Shown here: piece by piece, positions 8,010-16,775 of the stretch
Position numbering within the stretch: the first letter of the stretch is position 1
How the letters are laid out: each line of letters opens with the position of its first letter
Origin: UBA7703 sp963667195
GTDB taxonomy: Bacteria; Bacillota; Clostridia; Christensenellales; CAG-138
Assembly (NCBI GenBank): GCA_963667195.1
Contig: OY762962.1
Span: 558,001 to 622,000, forward strand
DNA length: 64,000 nt
Reading direction: 5' to 3'
Made by a program: the position numbers and the translations under genes
Notes under the pieces: model-generated
What the model saw: the letters and a program-made list of their open reading frames with translations, nothing else
Told to the model about the DNA's origin: nothing
The model's database searches: none

Positions 8010-8990
8010 TTAGCCGCGTTTTTTGTTGAGCGTCATGTCGAGCATGACGGCGCCGATGATCAAGAGGCCTTTCACGATAGTCTGATAATACGACTCGATG
8101 CCGATCAGGTTCATGCCGTTATAAATCAGTCCGATGATCACGATGCCGACCAGGGTGCCCGGGATGGTCGAAACACCGCCCGCGAACGAGGTGCCGCCGA
8201 TGACGCATGCCGCAATCGCGTCTGTTTCATAGCCTACGCCGATGTTCGGCTGCGCTGCGTTGATCTTCGCCGTCATCAGGATTCCCGCGATGCCCGCAAA
8301 GATGCCGCTGATGACAAACGTTGCCGTCCGCGTCCAGAAGATGTTGACGCCGGACGCCGTTGCCGCGTTGATGTTGCCGCCGACGGCGTAGACATAGCGG
8401 CCGAATTTTGTCCAGTGCAGCAGCACATAGGAGATGATGAACACCACCAGCAGGATGATCACCGGATACGGCATGAACGGAAAGAGTTTTCCGAGGCCGA
8501 TCTGCGAAAACGTCGGGTTGGCCAGCGCAAACGAGTAGCCGCCGGAGATGACGAATCCCAATCCGCGGATGACGAGCTGGCTGGCCAGCGTGACCACAAA
8601 CGGGAACATGTTGAACTTCGCAACCAAGACGCCGTTGACGAGTCCCAGCACGCCGCAGATGATGATTGCCGCGAGGCACGCAAGCAGGTTGCTTCCGGTC
8701 AGGTTCAGCACTACGCCGATGGTTGTGCTAGCAAGCGCCAGCATTGCGCCGATGGAAAGGTCGATTCCGCCCGCGGTGATGACGAATACCATGCCCAGCG
8801 CCAGAACGCCGTTGATGGAGACCGAAACGAGGATGTTGATCAGGTTGTTCGTCTTCAGGAAGTTCGGCGAAGCAAACATCAGTATCACAAACATGCCGAG
8901 CATGACGAATACGATGCCGTATCGTTTCATGAAAATGTTCAGATCATGCTGATCCATTCCAAGGACTTTTTTTTCTTGATTTGTGCTCAT
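8010..8990 (-). CDS. Sugar ABC importer permease (RbsC type)
   Basis: This 326-residue, strongly hydrophobic protein has about eight to ten membrane segments. It carries the branched-chain/ribose permease signature GGIDLSIGAMLAL and the cytoplasmic loop region AVGGNINAATASGVN that contacts the ATPase. It would form the membrane channel for the adjacent binding protein and tandem-domain ATPase. I prefer the ATG at 8988-8990, which follows GGGAG at 11 bases, over an upstream TTG. It starts 7 bases after the ATPase stop. The hexose or pentose transported is not evident. Confidence 0.9.
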   Translation of the reverse strand: MSTNQEKKVLGMDQHDLNIFMKRYGIVFVMLGMFVILMFASPNFLKTNNLINILVSVSINGVLALGMVFVITAGGIDLSIGAMLALASTTIGVVLNLTGSNLLACLAAIIICGVLGLVNGVLVAKFNMFPFVVTLASQLVIRGLGFVISGGYSFALANPTFSQIGLGKLFPFMPYPVIILLVVFIISYVLLHWTKFGRYVYAVGGNINAATASGVNIFWTRTATFVISGIFAGIAGILMTAKINAAQPNIGVGYETDAIAACVIGGTSFAGGVSTIPGTLVGIVIIGLIYNGMNLIGIESYYQTIVKGLLIIGAVMLDMTLNKKRG

Positions 8991-8997
8991 TGTTGTC

Positions 8998-10539
8998 TTA
9001 TCTCCCGCCAAATTCTTTGCTCAAAATGGTTTCCTGACTTGCGGTGGCGTTCAGAATCTCACTGCGCGTCACTTCTCCGTTGATTCTGCCCTCATGGTAG
9101 ATCAGAATCCGGTCACTCATTCCCATGACCTCGGGCAGCTCGGAAGACACCATGATGATCGCCATACCTTCCGAAGCGAACTTGCTCATCAGCGCATGAA
9201 TTTCCGACTTGGCACCGACGTCTACGCCGCGCGTCGGTTCGTCCAGGATCAACAGTTTCGGCGTTGCCATCACCCACTTGGAGATGACCACCTTTTGCTG
9301 GTTGCCGCCGCTGAGGCTATAGGCCTGAGACTCGATACTCGCCATCTTGACCGTGAGTGTCTTTGCGATGACGCGGCATTCTTCCTTTTCACGCCGCTGA
9401 TCGATCAAAAATCCCTTCTGCCGCGCGGGCAGGTTTGGAAGCGAGATGTTCTCGCGGATCGAGCGGAACAGGCAGAGGCCATAGTTCTTTCGATCTTCAT
9501 TGATCATCGCGATGCCTTTAGAGATCGCGTCGCCGGGTTTTCTGATCTTCAGCTCTTCTCCGCAGAGATACATTTTTCCGCTCGTGAGCTTATCCAGGCC
9601 GAAGATTGCGCGCATCGTCTCGCTCCGGCCGGAGCCGACCAGCCCGGACAAGCCGACGATTTCGCCCGCGTGTACCTCAAAGCTGATATCCTGAAATCCT
9701 TTGCCGCAGAGGCCTTCCGCCTTGAACACAACCTCGCCAACCGGGCAATCGACCTTCGGGAAGATGTTTTCCACCTTGCGACCGACCATCATCGAGATCA
9801 GCTCGTTGACCGAGATATCCTCCACGCGGCCCGTGCCGATATAGTGGCCATCGCGAAATACCGAATACGAATCGCAGATCTTGAAGATCTCTTCCATGCG
9901 GTGCGAAATATAGATGATCGTGACGCCCTGCTCCTTGAGGTTGCGGATGGTCTGAAACAGGCGCTCCGTCTCCTCGCTGTCGAGTGAAGACGTCGGTTCA
10001 TCCATGATGACCAGACGCGCGTTGCAGGAGACCGCCTTGAGAATCTCGATCATCTGCATCTGCGCCAGCGTCAGAGACTCCATCAACGCTTTCGGGTTGA
10101 TGTTGAGATGGTATTGTTTGAGCAGCTCCTCGGCTTTGCGGTTCGTTTCAATCTTGTTAAGAAACGGTGTGTGCTGGTATGTGGCTTCCCGTTTGAGGAA
10201 GATGCTCTCTGCAATCGAAAGATACGGTTCGGGGTTGAGCTCCTGATGGATCATCGAAATGCCGGCGCGGATGGCTTCCGCGGGTCCGTTTGCGGAGTAC
10301 GGCTTTCCCTCGAAGCTGATTTCACCGGAGTCCTGGCGAAGCAGTCCGATGACGATCTTCATGAGCGTCGATTTGCCTGCGCCGTTTTCTCCCAGCAGCG
10401 CGTGGACTTCCCCGCGCTTCACCTGCAGCTGCACGTTTTGCAGCGCATGCGTGCCTCCGAAAGATTTGCTGATTCCCTGACAATCCAGAATGTATTCGGC
10501 GTTTTCGTTTGTGTTGGTCATTGCATTCAAAGATATCAC
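8998..10539 (-). CDS. Sugar ABC importer ATPase with two nucleotide-binding domains (RbsA type)
   Basis: This 513-residue protein has two ABC domains in tandem. The first contains Walker A GENGAGKST, a TLAQMQMIEI signature region and Walker B VIMDEPTSSL. The second has the degenerate Walker A GLVGSGRSE typical of RbsA/MglA, signature LSGGNQQKV and LLILDEPTRGVDVG. A GTG at 10537-10539 lies seven bases after GGAG and is the likely start; an ATG at 10521 lacks a ribosome site. It powers the RbsC/RbsB-like importer encoded next to it. Confidence 0.92.
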   Translation of the reverse strand: MISLNAMTNTNENAEYILDCQGISKSFGGTHALQNVQLQVKRGEVHALLGENGAGKSTLMKIVIGLLRQDSGEISFEGKPYSANGPAEAIRAGISMIHQELNPEPYLSIAESIFLKREATYQHTPFLNKIETNRKAEELLKQYHLNINPKALMESLTLAQMQMIEILKAVSCNARLVIMDEPTSSLDSEETERLFQTIRNLKEQGVTIIYISHRMEEIFKICDSYSVFRDGHYIGTGRVEDISVNELISMMVGRKVENIFPKVDCPVGEVVFKAEGLCGKGFQDISFEVHAGEIVGLSGLVGSGRSETMRAIFGLDKLTSGKMYLCGEELKIRKPGDAISKGIAMINEDRKNYGLCLFRSIRENISLPNLPARQKGFLIDQRREKEECRVIAKTLTVKMASIESQAYSLSGGNQQKVVISKWVMATPKLLILDEPTRGVDVGAKSEIHALMSKFASEGMAIIMVSSELPEVMGMSDRILIYHEGRINGEVTRSEILNATASQETILSKEFGGR

Positions 10540-10564
10540 TTCATTTCTCCACGAATTCTTGCGG

Positions 10565-12073
10565 TTATGATGAGCTGCGATCCAGCGCGGTGAGTTTGTT
10601 GAGCGTTTGCTGAGCGTTTCGAATTGCTTCTTTATATAAAGTGTAATAGTCCTGATAGATCTCGTGGCGTTGCGCGTTCGGCTGAATGATCTCGTCGCGG
10701 TAATGCACCGCAGCCCCGCAACCCTCTTCCAGATTCCTGTAAACCCCGGCTCCGACGCCCGCCGCGATTGCCGCGCCAAAGCCCGCTTGTTCCTTGGTTG
10801 CCGCAACCCGGAGCGGGAAGTTGTAAACGTCCGCCTGAAATTGCAACCAGGGCTTACTGCGTGCGGCTCCGCCGGAGGCAACCAGCGTTTTTGCCCGGAA
10901 TCCGAGTGATCCGCAGATCTCGATGCATTGCATCAGGGAATACGCGACTCCCTCCATCACGGCGCGCGTCATGTGCGCATGCGTGGTTCCGATGTTGAGC
11001 CCCAGAAACGCGGCCCGCAAATCGGGGTCGAGATACGGCGTTCGCTCTCCATTGAGGAAAGGTAGGAACAGCAATCCTCCGCTGCCCGGTTTTACCCGCT
11101 CCGCCTCCTGATCGATGATCGCGTAATCAACGTTTCCGGAATGACGATGCCACCATTCCAGAGACAGCCCCGCGGACATCGTCGCTCCGAAGAGGAGCCA
11201 TCGACCTTTTTCATATCCGCAGAACATGTTTGTGTTCAAGTCCGGGTTCAGCACCGGCCTGTCAATCTGGAAACTGACCTGTCCGCTTGAGCCGATGTTG
11301 ACCGTCGCGTCTCCAACGTTGACCATCCCGTTTCCGATGCCCTGCATCACCTGATCTCCGCCGCCCGCCGCCACGATCGTGCCGGCTTTCAGCCCCGTTT
11401 CGCGCGCCGCGAGGGCAGATATTCTGCCGGCGCTTTGCGTGGTGGAATAGCACTTCGGGAACAGGGAGAGCGGTATATCGACCAAGTCCAGGATCGGTTG
11501 TGACCACTTGTTCCCGCGGATATCGTATGCCAGCGTTGCCGAAGCATCCGAATCGTCCGAAGAAAGCTCGCCTGTCAACCGGAGCTTTAGGTAGTCCTTT
11601 GGCAGACACACAGATCGTACTTTTTCAAAGTGAGCCGGTTCGTTTTCTCTCACCCAGAGCAGCGACGGCAGTAAAAATCCTGTATAGATCGGGTTCATCA
11701 CCAGCGATGAAATCCCTTGCACGCCGAGGCGCTCGCGCATTTGCTGTACTTGCCTGCCGGAGCGCGCGTCGCAGTGTAAAATCGCCGGTCGAACGGGGAG
11801 CAGGTTTTCATCGAGTGTGACGAGTCCGTGCATCTGGCCGGAAAAGCTGACACCGACGATCTCGTCTGCCGGGCAACCGCATTCTGCAATCGCCTCGCGG
11901 ATGGTGTCTTTGCAGGCGTTCCACCAGACCTCGGGGTCTTGTTCCGCATAGCCGGTGTGAGGCGTGTCGAACTGATAGGAGCGCTTGCTGAGCGCTTTCA
12001 TCTCGCCCGCTTCATCGATGATGATGGTTTTCAGGCTTGAGGTGCCAAGGTCAATCCCCATCATCAAAGCCAT
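10565..12073 (-). CDS. xylB: FGGY carbohydrate kinase, xylulokinase-like
   Basis: This is a 502-residue FGGY kinase with N-terminal phosphate-binding GIDLGTSSLK, the xylulokinase-type substrate motif SGQMHGLV (about 79-86), FLPFLNGERTPYLDP and C-terminal ASGGAARS. These features fit xylulokinases best. D-xylulose 5-phosphate would be the product, but no xylose isomerase gene is adjacent, so another ketose is possible. The ATG at 12071-12073 has GGAGG seven bases upstream. It lies between the ADP-dependent kinase and the ABC genes, giving the operon three different sugar kinases. Confidence 0.87.
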   Translation of the reverse strand: MALMMGIDLGTSSLKTIIIDEAGEMKALSKRSYQFDTPHTGYAEQDPEVWWNACKDTIREAIAECGCPADEIVGVSFSGQMHGLVTLDENLLPVRPAILHCDARSGRQVQQMRERLGVQGISSLVMNPIYTGFLLPSLLWVRENEPAHFEKVRSVCLPKDYLKLRLTGELSSDDSDASATLAYDIRGNKWSQPILDLVDIPLSLFPKCYSTTQSAGRISALAARETGLKAGTIVAAGGGDQVMQGIGNGMVNVGDATVNIGSSGQVSFQIDRPVLNPDLNTNMFCGYEKGRWLLFGATMSAGLSLEWWHRHSGNVDYAIIDQEAERVKPGSGGLLFLPFLNGERTPYLDPDLRAAFLGLNIGTTHAHMTRAVMEGVAYSLMQCIEICGSLGFRAKTLVASGGAARSKPWLQFQADVYNFPLRVAATKEQAGFGAAIAAGVGAGVYRNLEEGCGAAVHYRDEIIQPNAQRHEIYQDYYTLYKEAIRNAQQTLNKLTALDRSSS

Positions 12074-12089
12074 GCTTCAACCTCCTCCC

Positions 12090-13409
12090 TTATCGGACAA
12101 ATGCGGTCAGGCATCCGGCCATAAATGTGTCGCCGAGGCCTATCGTGTATTTCGGATGCTCCATGTATCTGGAAGGAACGATGCAGACGCGCTCGCTGTG
12201 CTCGATGTGCTCCAGCTCATCCGCAAATCGGACTCCCTCCGCGCTGAGCGCGAGATTCATGGTCTCCCGGCAATCTTCATAGGAGCCGTAACGTCCCGTT
12301 CTTGCTCTCGTTGCCGCCATGAGATTTCCGAGGGTCAATCCCTTTTCCATATCGCTGTTCGGAATTTCCTGTCCAAAGTACATCGCATAGTCCTTTGTGT
12401 GCAGGATAATACCGCGTACCGGATACTGTTCAAGCAGCAGGCGAAGCGCCTTCAGTACCGAGGTCAGGTCTTCCTTATCGGTCTTTTGTCCAAAGCGTTC
12501 CGCGTGCTCCACGAGCTCTTCTTCATTCATGCCGTAGAGATCAATTACGCTCGACAGCCGGTCAAAGACGAGGTTCTTCAGCTCCGGGTTGAGATAACAC
12601 GCGCCTTCAAGATAGATCATGCAGTCCGTGTTGTTTTGCTTGACCGTCTGATAGTGCAGGATCAGCTCATCTACCTTTTCCGACATCACGCGTTCGTCGA
12701 TGATGCCATTGAGGCCGGAGATGCAGTAGACGAGGATTTGTCGCGCCTGCTTCTCGCAGAAATCGTAAAACCACGGGTCAACCGGCATCGCTTTATGGAT
12801 GGTATCGAAGTCCATGATCAGCCGGTTGGAAACCGGCGCCTGCCAGCTTTTCCCGTTGTACGTAATCGTTGTTCCTTTGGGGTATTGCAGGATCATGTGC
12901 CGCACGGGCAGCTCGCTCGTCGCGCTCTGCATCATCGGGGCAACCCCCTCGCGCGTGACCGTGTCCAGCCCCGCGCCGCTCATCAGCCGGCAAACCTCGC
13001 GGGAGCGATCCGTGATATGCGCAATCACCGGAAACCCTACCGCGTTGAGTGCCGCGGCTCCCTGCGCACAGGTCCCGCCAAGCGCATATCCTGTATGAAA
13101 TCTCTTTTCAAGTTGCTCGCAAACTTCAATGTTTGTGATGTCGATTTCTCCGCCGAGCCCGCGAATCATGTAGTGGCTGACAACCCTTGCGAACGATTCC
13201 ATGGAATCGATCACGTCTCCGGGTCGAAGCGCCGGTTCCTCGCGGAGGAAGCTCGTCAATATTTCTTCGAATACCTCGCCGTTCCATTCCAGTACGACGT
13301 CCAGATCGCTGGTGTATCCGAGGATGATCCGCTTTCCGCTCGCTTCCAGGCGGCTGACATCCTGCGGTAATTGTTGGTGATATCCGGCGTATTGATCCCG
13401 ATATGTCAT
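12090..13409 (-). CDS. ADP-dependent phosphofructokinase/glucokinase family protein
   Basis: This 439-residue protein belongs to the ribokinase-like ADP-PFK/ADP-GK superfamily. Supporting segments are GYTSDLDVV near the N-terminus, the glycine-rich LGGTCAQGAAALNAVGFP, and at the C-terminus EHPKYTIGLGDTFMAG, whose GxGD aspartate is the catalytic base. Archaeal members phosphorylate glucose or fructose 6-phosphate using ADP. Bacterial homologues exist but are uncommon and their substrates are less clear. Start ATG 13407-13409 has GGAGG five bases upstream. It directly follows the RpiR regulator. Confidence 0.75.
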   Translation of the reverse strand: MTYRDQYAGYHQQLPQDVSRLEASGKRIILGYTSDLDVVLEWNGEVFEEILTSFLREEPALRPGDVIDSMESFARVVSHYMIRGLGGEIDITNIEVCEQLEKRFHTGYALGGTCAQGAAALNAVGFPVIAHITDRSREVCRLMSGAGLDTVTREGVAPMMQSATSELPVRHMILQYPKGTTITYNGKSWQAPVSNRLIMDFDTIHKAMPVDPWFYDFCEKQARQILVYCISGLNGIIDERVMSEKVDELILHYQTVKQNNTDCMIYLEGACYLNPELKNLVFDRLSSVIDLYGMNEEELVEHAERFGQKTDKEDLTSVLKALRLLLEQYPVRGIILHTKDYAMYFGQEIPNSDMEKGLTLGNLMAATRARTGRYGSYEDCRETMNLALSAEGVRFADELEHIEHSERVCIVPSRYMEHPKYTIGLGDTFMAGCLTAFVR

Positions 13410-13422
13410 CCTATCCTCCGGT

Positions 13423-14268
13423 TTAGAGCTTCGTCTCCGAAAGCAAGTATTCCACATCGTCCGCAAGCACATTCTTTGCCGCATCTTTCTTCGCACGATC
13501 CAGTTGATAGATCAAGATATCCAGTATCGCGGTGATGTAGATATGAGACGCGGCACCGAAGATATAGACGCTGGAGTATTCGATTCCGGTGCTCAGGGTA
13601 ATATCCGCTTCTTTTTCCAGCGGCGTTCTCAATAGATCGGTGATCGCGATCGTCCGCATGCCGCGCTTCTTTGCAACTTCCATCGCCAGCAACACCTGCT
13701 TGGAGCTTCCCGAGTGGGAGATTCCGATGACGAGGTCGCGCTTCGTTCCGAGATCGACATTGTTGATCTGGTGCTCGGAGATGCTGGAGCTCGTCGAGCG
13801 GATGCCGAGTCTGCCAAGCCGGAAGGCAAAGTCGAGCGTAGAAGGAATGGAGTTGCCGATTGCGACAAGATGCACCGTTTCGCTCTTAAGAATCAGTTCC
13901 ACGCACTTTTGCAGCGTTTCCCCGTTGAGGTTGTTTTTCGTTTGAACGATGTTAGAGGCTGCCTCTTTCATCACATCTTCCCAGCCGCCAAGCTCGCTGG
14001 TTTGAATATTTCCGCTCAGGAGCTGATCTCTGCCGAGATCGTGCGCCAGCTGCAGCTTCATCTGGTAGAAGCCCTTGTATCCAAGGTGCTTGCAGAGCCG
14101 GATTACCGTTGCGTCGCTTGCTCCGCTCGCCTCAGCCAGTTCCGACACATTGATTCGAACCGTGTTCTCAGGCTCGCGGAGAATATAGTCGGCAACCTTG
14201 CGTTCTGCCGAAAATATCTCTTCGTAATTTGAACGGATATTGTCCAATACCGAGCATTCAAATTCCAT
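13423..14268 (-). CDS. MurR/RpiR-family transcriptional regulator
   Basis: This 281-residue protein has an N-terminal helix-turn-helix (about 1-80, with SELAEASGASDATVIRLCK) and a C-terminal SIS sugar-phosphate-binding domain (about 120-260, with AIGNSIPSTLDFA and GISHSGSSKQ). RpiR regulators respond to sugar phosphates and may repress or activate. The ATG at 14266-14268 has AAGG upstream; an open frame to 14409 is mostly AT-rich leader. It heads the operon and probably controls its own promoter through the palindromes at 14330-14456. Confidence 0.92.
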   Translation of the reverse strand: MEFECSVLDNIRSNYEEIFSAERKVADYILREPENTVRINVSELAEASGASDATVIRLCKHLGYKGFYQMKLQLAHDLGRDQLLSGNIQTSELGGWEDVMKEAASNIVQTKNNLNGETLQKCVELILKSETVHLVAIGNSIPSTLDFAFRLGRLGIRSTSSSISEHQINNVDLGTKRDLVIGISHSGSSKQVLLAMEVAKKRGMRTIAITDLLRTPLEKEADITLSTGIEYSSVYIFGAASHIYITAILDILIYQLDRAKKDAAKNVLADDVEYLLSETKL

Positions 14269-14329
14269 AAGCAACCTTCTTTTCTTCCCGATGTTTATTC
14301 TTGCTGTTTTGGTGATCTTCTGTGGATTG

Positions 14330-14456
14330 TTTCGTGTAATATTTTTTCTTCGAGTGATGGAGAACGATTTGTATGCTTGAATTATATGAGTCATAAAACA
14401 AGTTGTCAATGCATTTTGGACGTTTTCGTGAAATATTTTTTCTTTATTTCATGAAA
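14330..14456. promoter_or_regulatory. Repeated TTTCrTGAAA-type palindromes, candidate RpiR operators
   Basis: Palindromes TTTCGTGAAA (14424-14433) and TTTCATGAAA (14447-14456) lie just upstream of the -35 hexamer, with centres 23 bases apart. A related TTTCGTGTAA (14330-14339) lies in the leader, and both TTTCGTG copies continue into the same AATATTTTTTCTT. A further half-like site, CACGAAAT, begins at 14520. The 14269-14706 gap holds these sites, the promoter and the terminator of the neighbouring gene; I see no gene in it. Confidence 0.6.
14381..14409 (-). promoter_or_regulatory. Consensus sigma-70-type promoter of the rpiR operon
   Basis: On the minus strand TTGACA (14404-14409) is separated by exactly 17 bases from TATAAT (14381-14386). 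Both hexamers match consensus perfectly. The untranslated leader would be about 105 bases before the rpiR-type ATG. Confidence 0.9.
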
Positions 14457-14659
14457 TACTGTCATATATTTATATTTATAATACAATATTAGTCTATTTT
14501 CTGTGCAGATTTGTGACTGCCACGAAATAAAATTTTTTTACTTTCTTGCCGCTAGGCTTTCACGGATGAAGGATTGTTATCTTTCTTGCATCCAAGCATA
14601 GGATTTGTCGCCAACTCCAAAAAGTCGCTCGCATATATCGATTTGCGCGGATCTCTCAA

Positions 14660-14695
14660 AATCAAAACAGCACCCGTTCGGGTGCTGTTTTGATT
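14660..14695 (-). terminator. Terminator of the PAS-GGDEF gene
   Basis: A perfect 16-bp stem (14660-14675 and 14680-14695) with a GTTC loop begins 12 bases after the stop of the 14707-16254 gene. The T-run is built into the descending arm (GCTGTTTTGATT), so it could work in both directions. Confidence 0.85.
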
Positions 14696-14706
14696 CCTGC
14701 GCGCGG

Positions 14707-16254
14707 TTACTCTTGCGGGATATCGCTGAAAAACTTAAAACCGTTGCGGCCATGCTCTTTGATGTAGTACATGGCTTCATCCGATTTGCGAATCAGTTCT
14801 TCGATCTCCATATCGTCCTTTGGATAAATCGCGATTCCGACGCTTGCCGAGATGGCGATCGGGTGCCCTTCAAACTGGATCGGTTCCGCAACCCGATCGA
14901 TCATCCTCTTGACGATAAACCCAATATCTTCCACATGTTGAACTCCGCCCAGCAGAATGAGGAACTCATCCCCGCCAAACCTGGAAACCGTATCGCTTTC
15001 CCGCAGAAGTTCCGAAAGGCGGTTGCCAACGGTGATCAATGCGAAATCGCCTGCGACATGTCCCCATTGATCATTGATCGATTTCAATCGATCCACATCG
15101 AGGGACACGACGGCGACGCTCCCCTTCTCCCGCCGTGCTTTGGCGAAAGCGATGTTTGCACGATCATAGAACAGCTGCCGGTTCGGCAGTCCGGTTAGCG
15201 TATCGTGCAGTGCCATCACTTCAAGCTTTTCTCTGATTCGGTTCATCTCCGAAATATCGTTGACGCTCGTCAGGATGCACTCTTCGCCGAGTATGTAAAG
15301 AATGGTTGCCGAAATCAGGCAGGTGATAAACGTATCGTTCTTGATCCGGAAACGCGCCTCTTTTTCATGCACATCCCCGCTCATCAGGTCATGGACAAAC
15401 TCCCTCCGGTCCTCCGGATCAATCCATAGGCCGATTTCCAGCGTCGTTTTTCCAACGACCTCTCCCGGTTGATAGCCCGTCATGTGTACAAAGCCTTCGT
15501 TCACCTCAAAGATTTTCCCGTCGGAAACCTTTGTCAGCAGCAACGCGTAAGGCGCAGAATGAAACGCCTTGATGTACTTGTCTTTCTCGGTTTGCACTTC
15601 GTTCAGCACCCGTTGGCTGATCATCATAATCAATCCTGCGGTGATCAGTATATTAAGCGTACTGTATGTGATCAACGCAACGGAATTGACAATGCCGGAC
15701 GAAAAAAACTCGTTGCTCGGCTGCGGTAAAAGGATCAGTGCCACGATTCGTAGTGTGCTGGATATGCTGTAAACAAATAATATGCTCGCGGTAAACCGGG
15801 CGATGCGCCGCGATTCCTGATTGGACAGCCGGAATAAGAAAAAGCAACTCTGTCCGGAAATGAAAACGATGCTGCCCGAGAGAAGCAGGTTCCTCACGAG
15901 TAAATTGTCCTGAATCGCCGAAAAGTAAACGATCATCGCCATAAAAACGGCAAATATGATATAGCCATAGACGCGCGGTTTGTATCGATCGAAAAACAGT
16001 TCCAAACCGATCAGCAAACAAATCAACCCGGATACCGAGAACAGGTTTGTTAAAACGATGGATACAACACCCGGCAGCACCCCGCGCAGCAGCAAGCATA
16101 GTGAACCGAGCGTTTGCAGGCACATGTCCGCAAGCAGATATGATAGTCCGTTCAGGTGTTTCCGATACATGCGCCAAATCACGAACATAAGTCCGTTGTT
16201 CATTACGTTCGCAATGAAATAGAAAAGGGCTATCGTCTTGATGTCGATATCCAT
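14707..16254 (-). CDS. Membrane-anchored PAS-GGDEF diguanylate cyclase
   Basis: This 515-residue protein has about seven hydrophobic segments in residues 1-220. A PAS domain follows at about 230-340 (AFHSAPYALLLTKVSDGKIFEVN...), then a GGDEF domain at about 350-510 beginning HDTLTGLPNRQLFYDR with RFGGDEFLILL. It should make cyclic-di-GMP in response to a signal sensed by the membrane or PAS domain. No EAL or HD-GYP domain is attached. Start ATG 16252-16254 has AGAGGG upstream. It appears monocistronic, with its own promoter and terminator. Confidence 0.92.
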   Translation of the reverse strand: MDIDIKTIALFYFIANVMNNGLMFVIWRMYRKHLNGLSYLLADMCLQTLGSLCLLLRGVLPGVVSIVLTNLFSVSGLICLLIGLELFFDRYKPRVYGYIIFAVFMAMIVYFSAIQDNLLVRNLLLSGSIVFISGQSCFFLFRLSNQESRRIARFTASILFVYSISSTLRIVALILLPQPSNEFFSSGIVNSVALITYSTLNILITAGLIMMISQRVLNEVQTEKDKYIKAFHSAPYALLLTKVSDGKIFEVNEGFVHMTGYQPGEVVGKTTLEIGLWIDPEDRREFVHDLMSGDVHEKEARFRIKNDTFITCLISATILYILGEECILTSVNDISEMNRIREKLEVMALHDTLTGLPNRQLFYDRANIAFAKARREKGSVAVVSLDVDRLKSINDQWGHVAGDFALITVGNRLSELLRESDTVSRFGGDEFLILLGGVQHVEDIGFIVKRMIDRVAEPIQFEGHPIAISASVGIAIYPKDDMEIEELIRKSDEAMYYIKEHGRNGFKFFSDIPQE

Positions 16255-16300
16255 ATGCTACCCTCTCTGTCCAACGATCATAACGCCTGCCGTCATATTG

Positions 16301-16329
16301 ACTATACTTCTTTTCCTTTGCACTTTCAA
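16301..16329 (-). promoter_or_regulatory. Promoter of the PAS-GGDEF gene
   Basis: On the minus strand TTGAAA (16324-16329) and TATAGT (16301-16306) are 17 bases apart, each one mismatch from consensus. The leader to the ATG at 16254 would be about 40 bases. Confidence 0.75.
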
Positions 16330-16364
16330 TGCGATTTTCCTGTCAGCGCAATAGCCAATGGAAC

Positions 16365-16400
16365 ACAAAAAACAGCACCCGTACAGGTGTTGTTTTTTGT
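16365..16400 (-). terminator. Terminator at the end of the alpha-glucan operon
   Basis: Arms 16365-16379 and 16386-16400 pair over 15 bases with one G-U-type mismatch, and A/T-runs in the arms provide a poly-U on either strand. It lies downstream of the minus-strand msmK gene and the gene fragment. It shares the CAGCACCCGT core with the terminator at 14660-14695. Confidence 0.8.
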
Positions 16401-16433
16401 TCTTACGTATCGAATTTGAAAATATCGAGTGGG

Positions 16434-16775
16434 TTATACCCGCTCCAGTACGCATTCCGAGGGAACGAGTTTTTCGAGGAACGCAAACGATGCGTTGGTG
16501 CTCCGGCGCGTAAACGTCAGCGTGTCGCCCGCAAGCGAGAGGCAATATTCCTGCTCGTAGCAGGTTTCCACAAAGCGCGCCGAGAACACAAGCTTCTCCG
16601 GCGACTCGAAATACCCGCTGAGCAGCACGCGCGTCATCGGCGAACTCTCGAACTCGTATTTGTTCTCACGGCGGCTGCCGTCCAGCGCAATCTGGTAGGT
16701 TTGCTCCGAACAACCTTTTGTTTCATGATTGTCTGATCTAAGCCGCGCCTCTGCGCGCGCATCATTTACACCAGT
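16434..16775 (-). pseudogene. 5'-truncated serine-hydrolase-like C-terminal fragment
   Basis: An uninterrupted frame of about 113 codons, in the same frame as msmK, begins immediately after the msmK stop and ends with TAA-type termination at 16434. It has no credible start or ribosome site; the first ATG is at 16637, deep inside the frame. The translated C-terminal part (LLSGYFESPEKLVFSARFVET, CLSLAGDTLTFTRRS) resembles the beta-rich C-terminal domain found after beta-lactamase-like serine hydrolases in clostridia. No catalytic domain is present. I read it as a gene remnant joined at the msmK stop, where a 10-bp tandem repeat marks the junction. Expression by stop readthrough is an alternative. 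Confidence 0.6.

Noticed and set aside
8983..9987. Long plus-strand frame opposite the RbsA-type ATPase
   Set aside because: Antisense of a confidently assigned ABC ATPase; no independent evidence.
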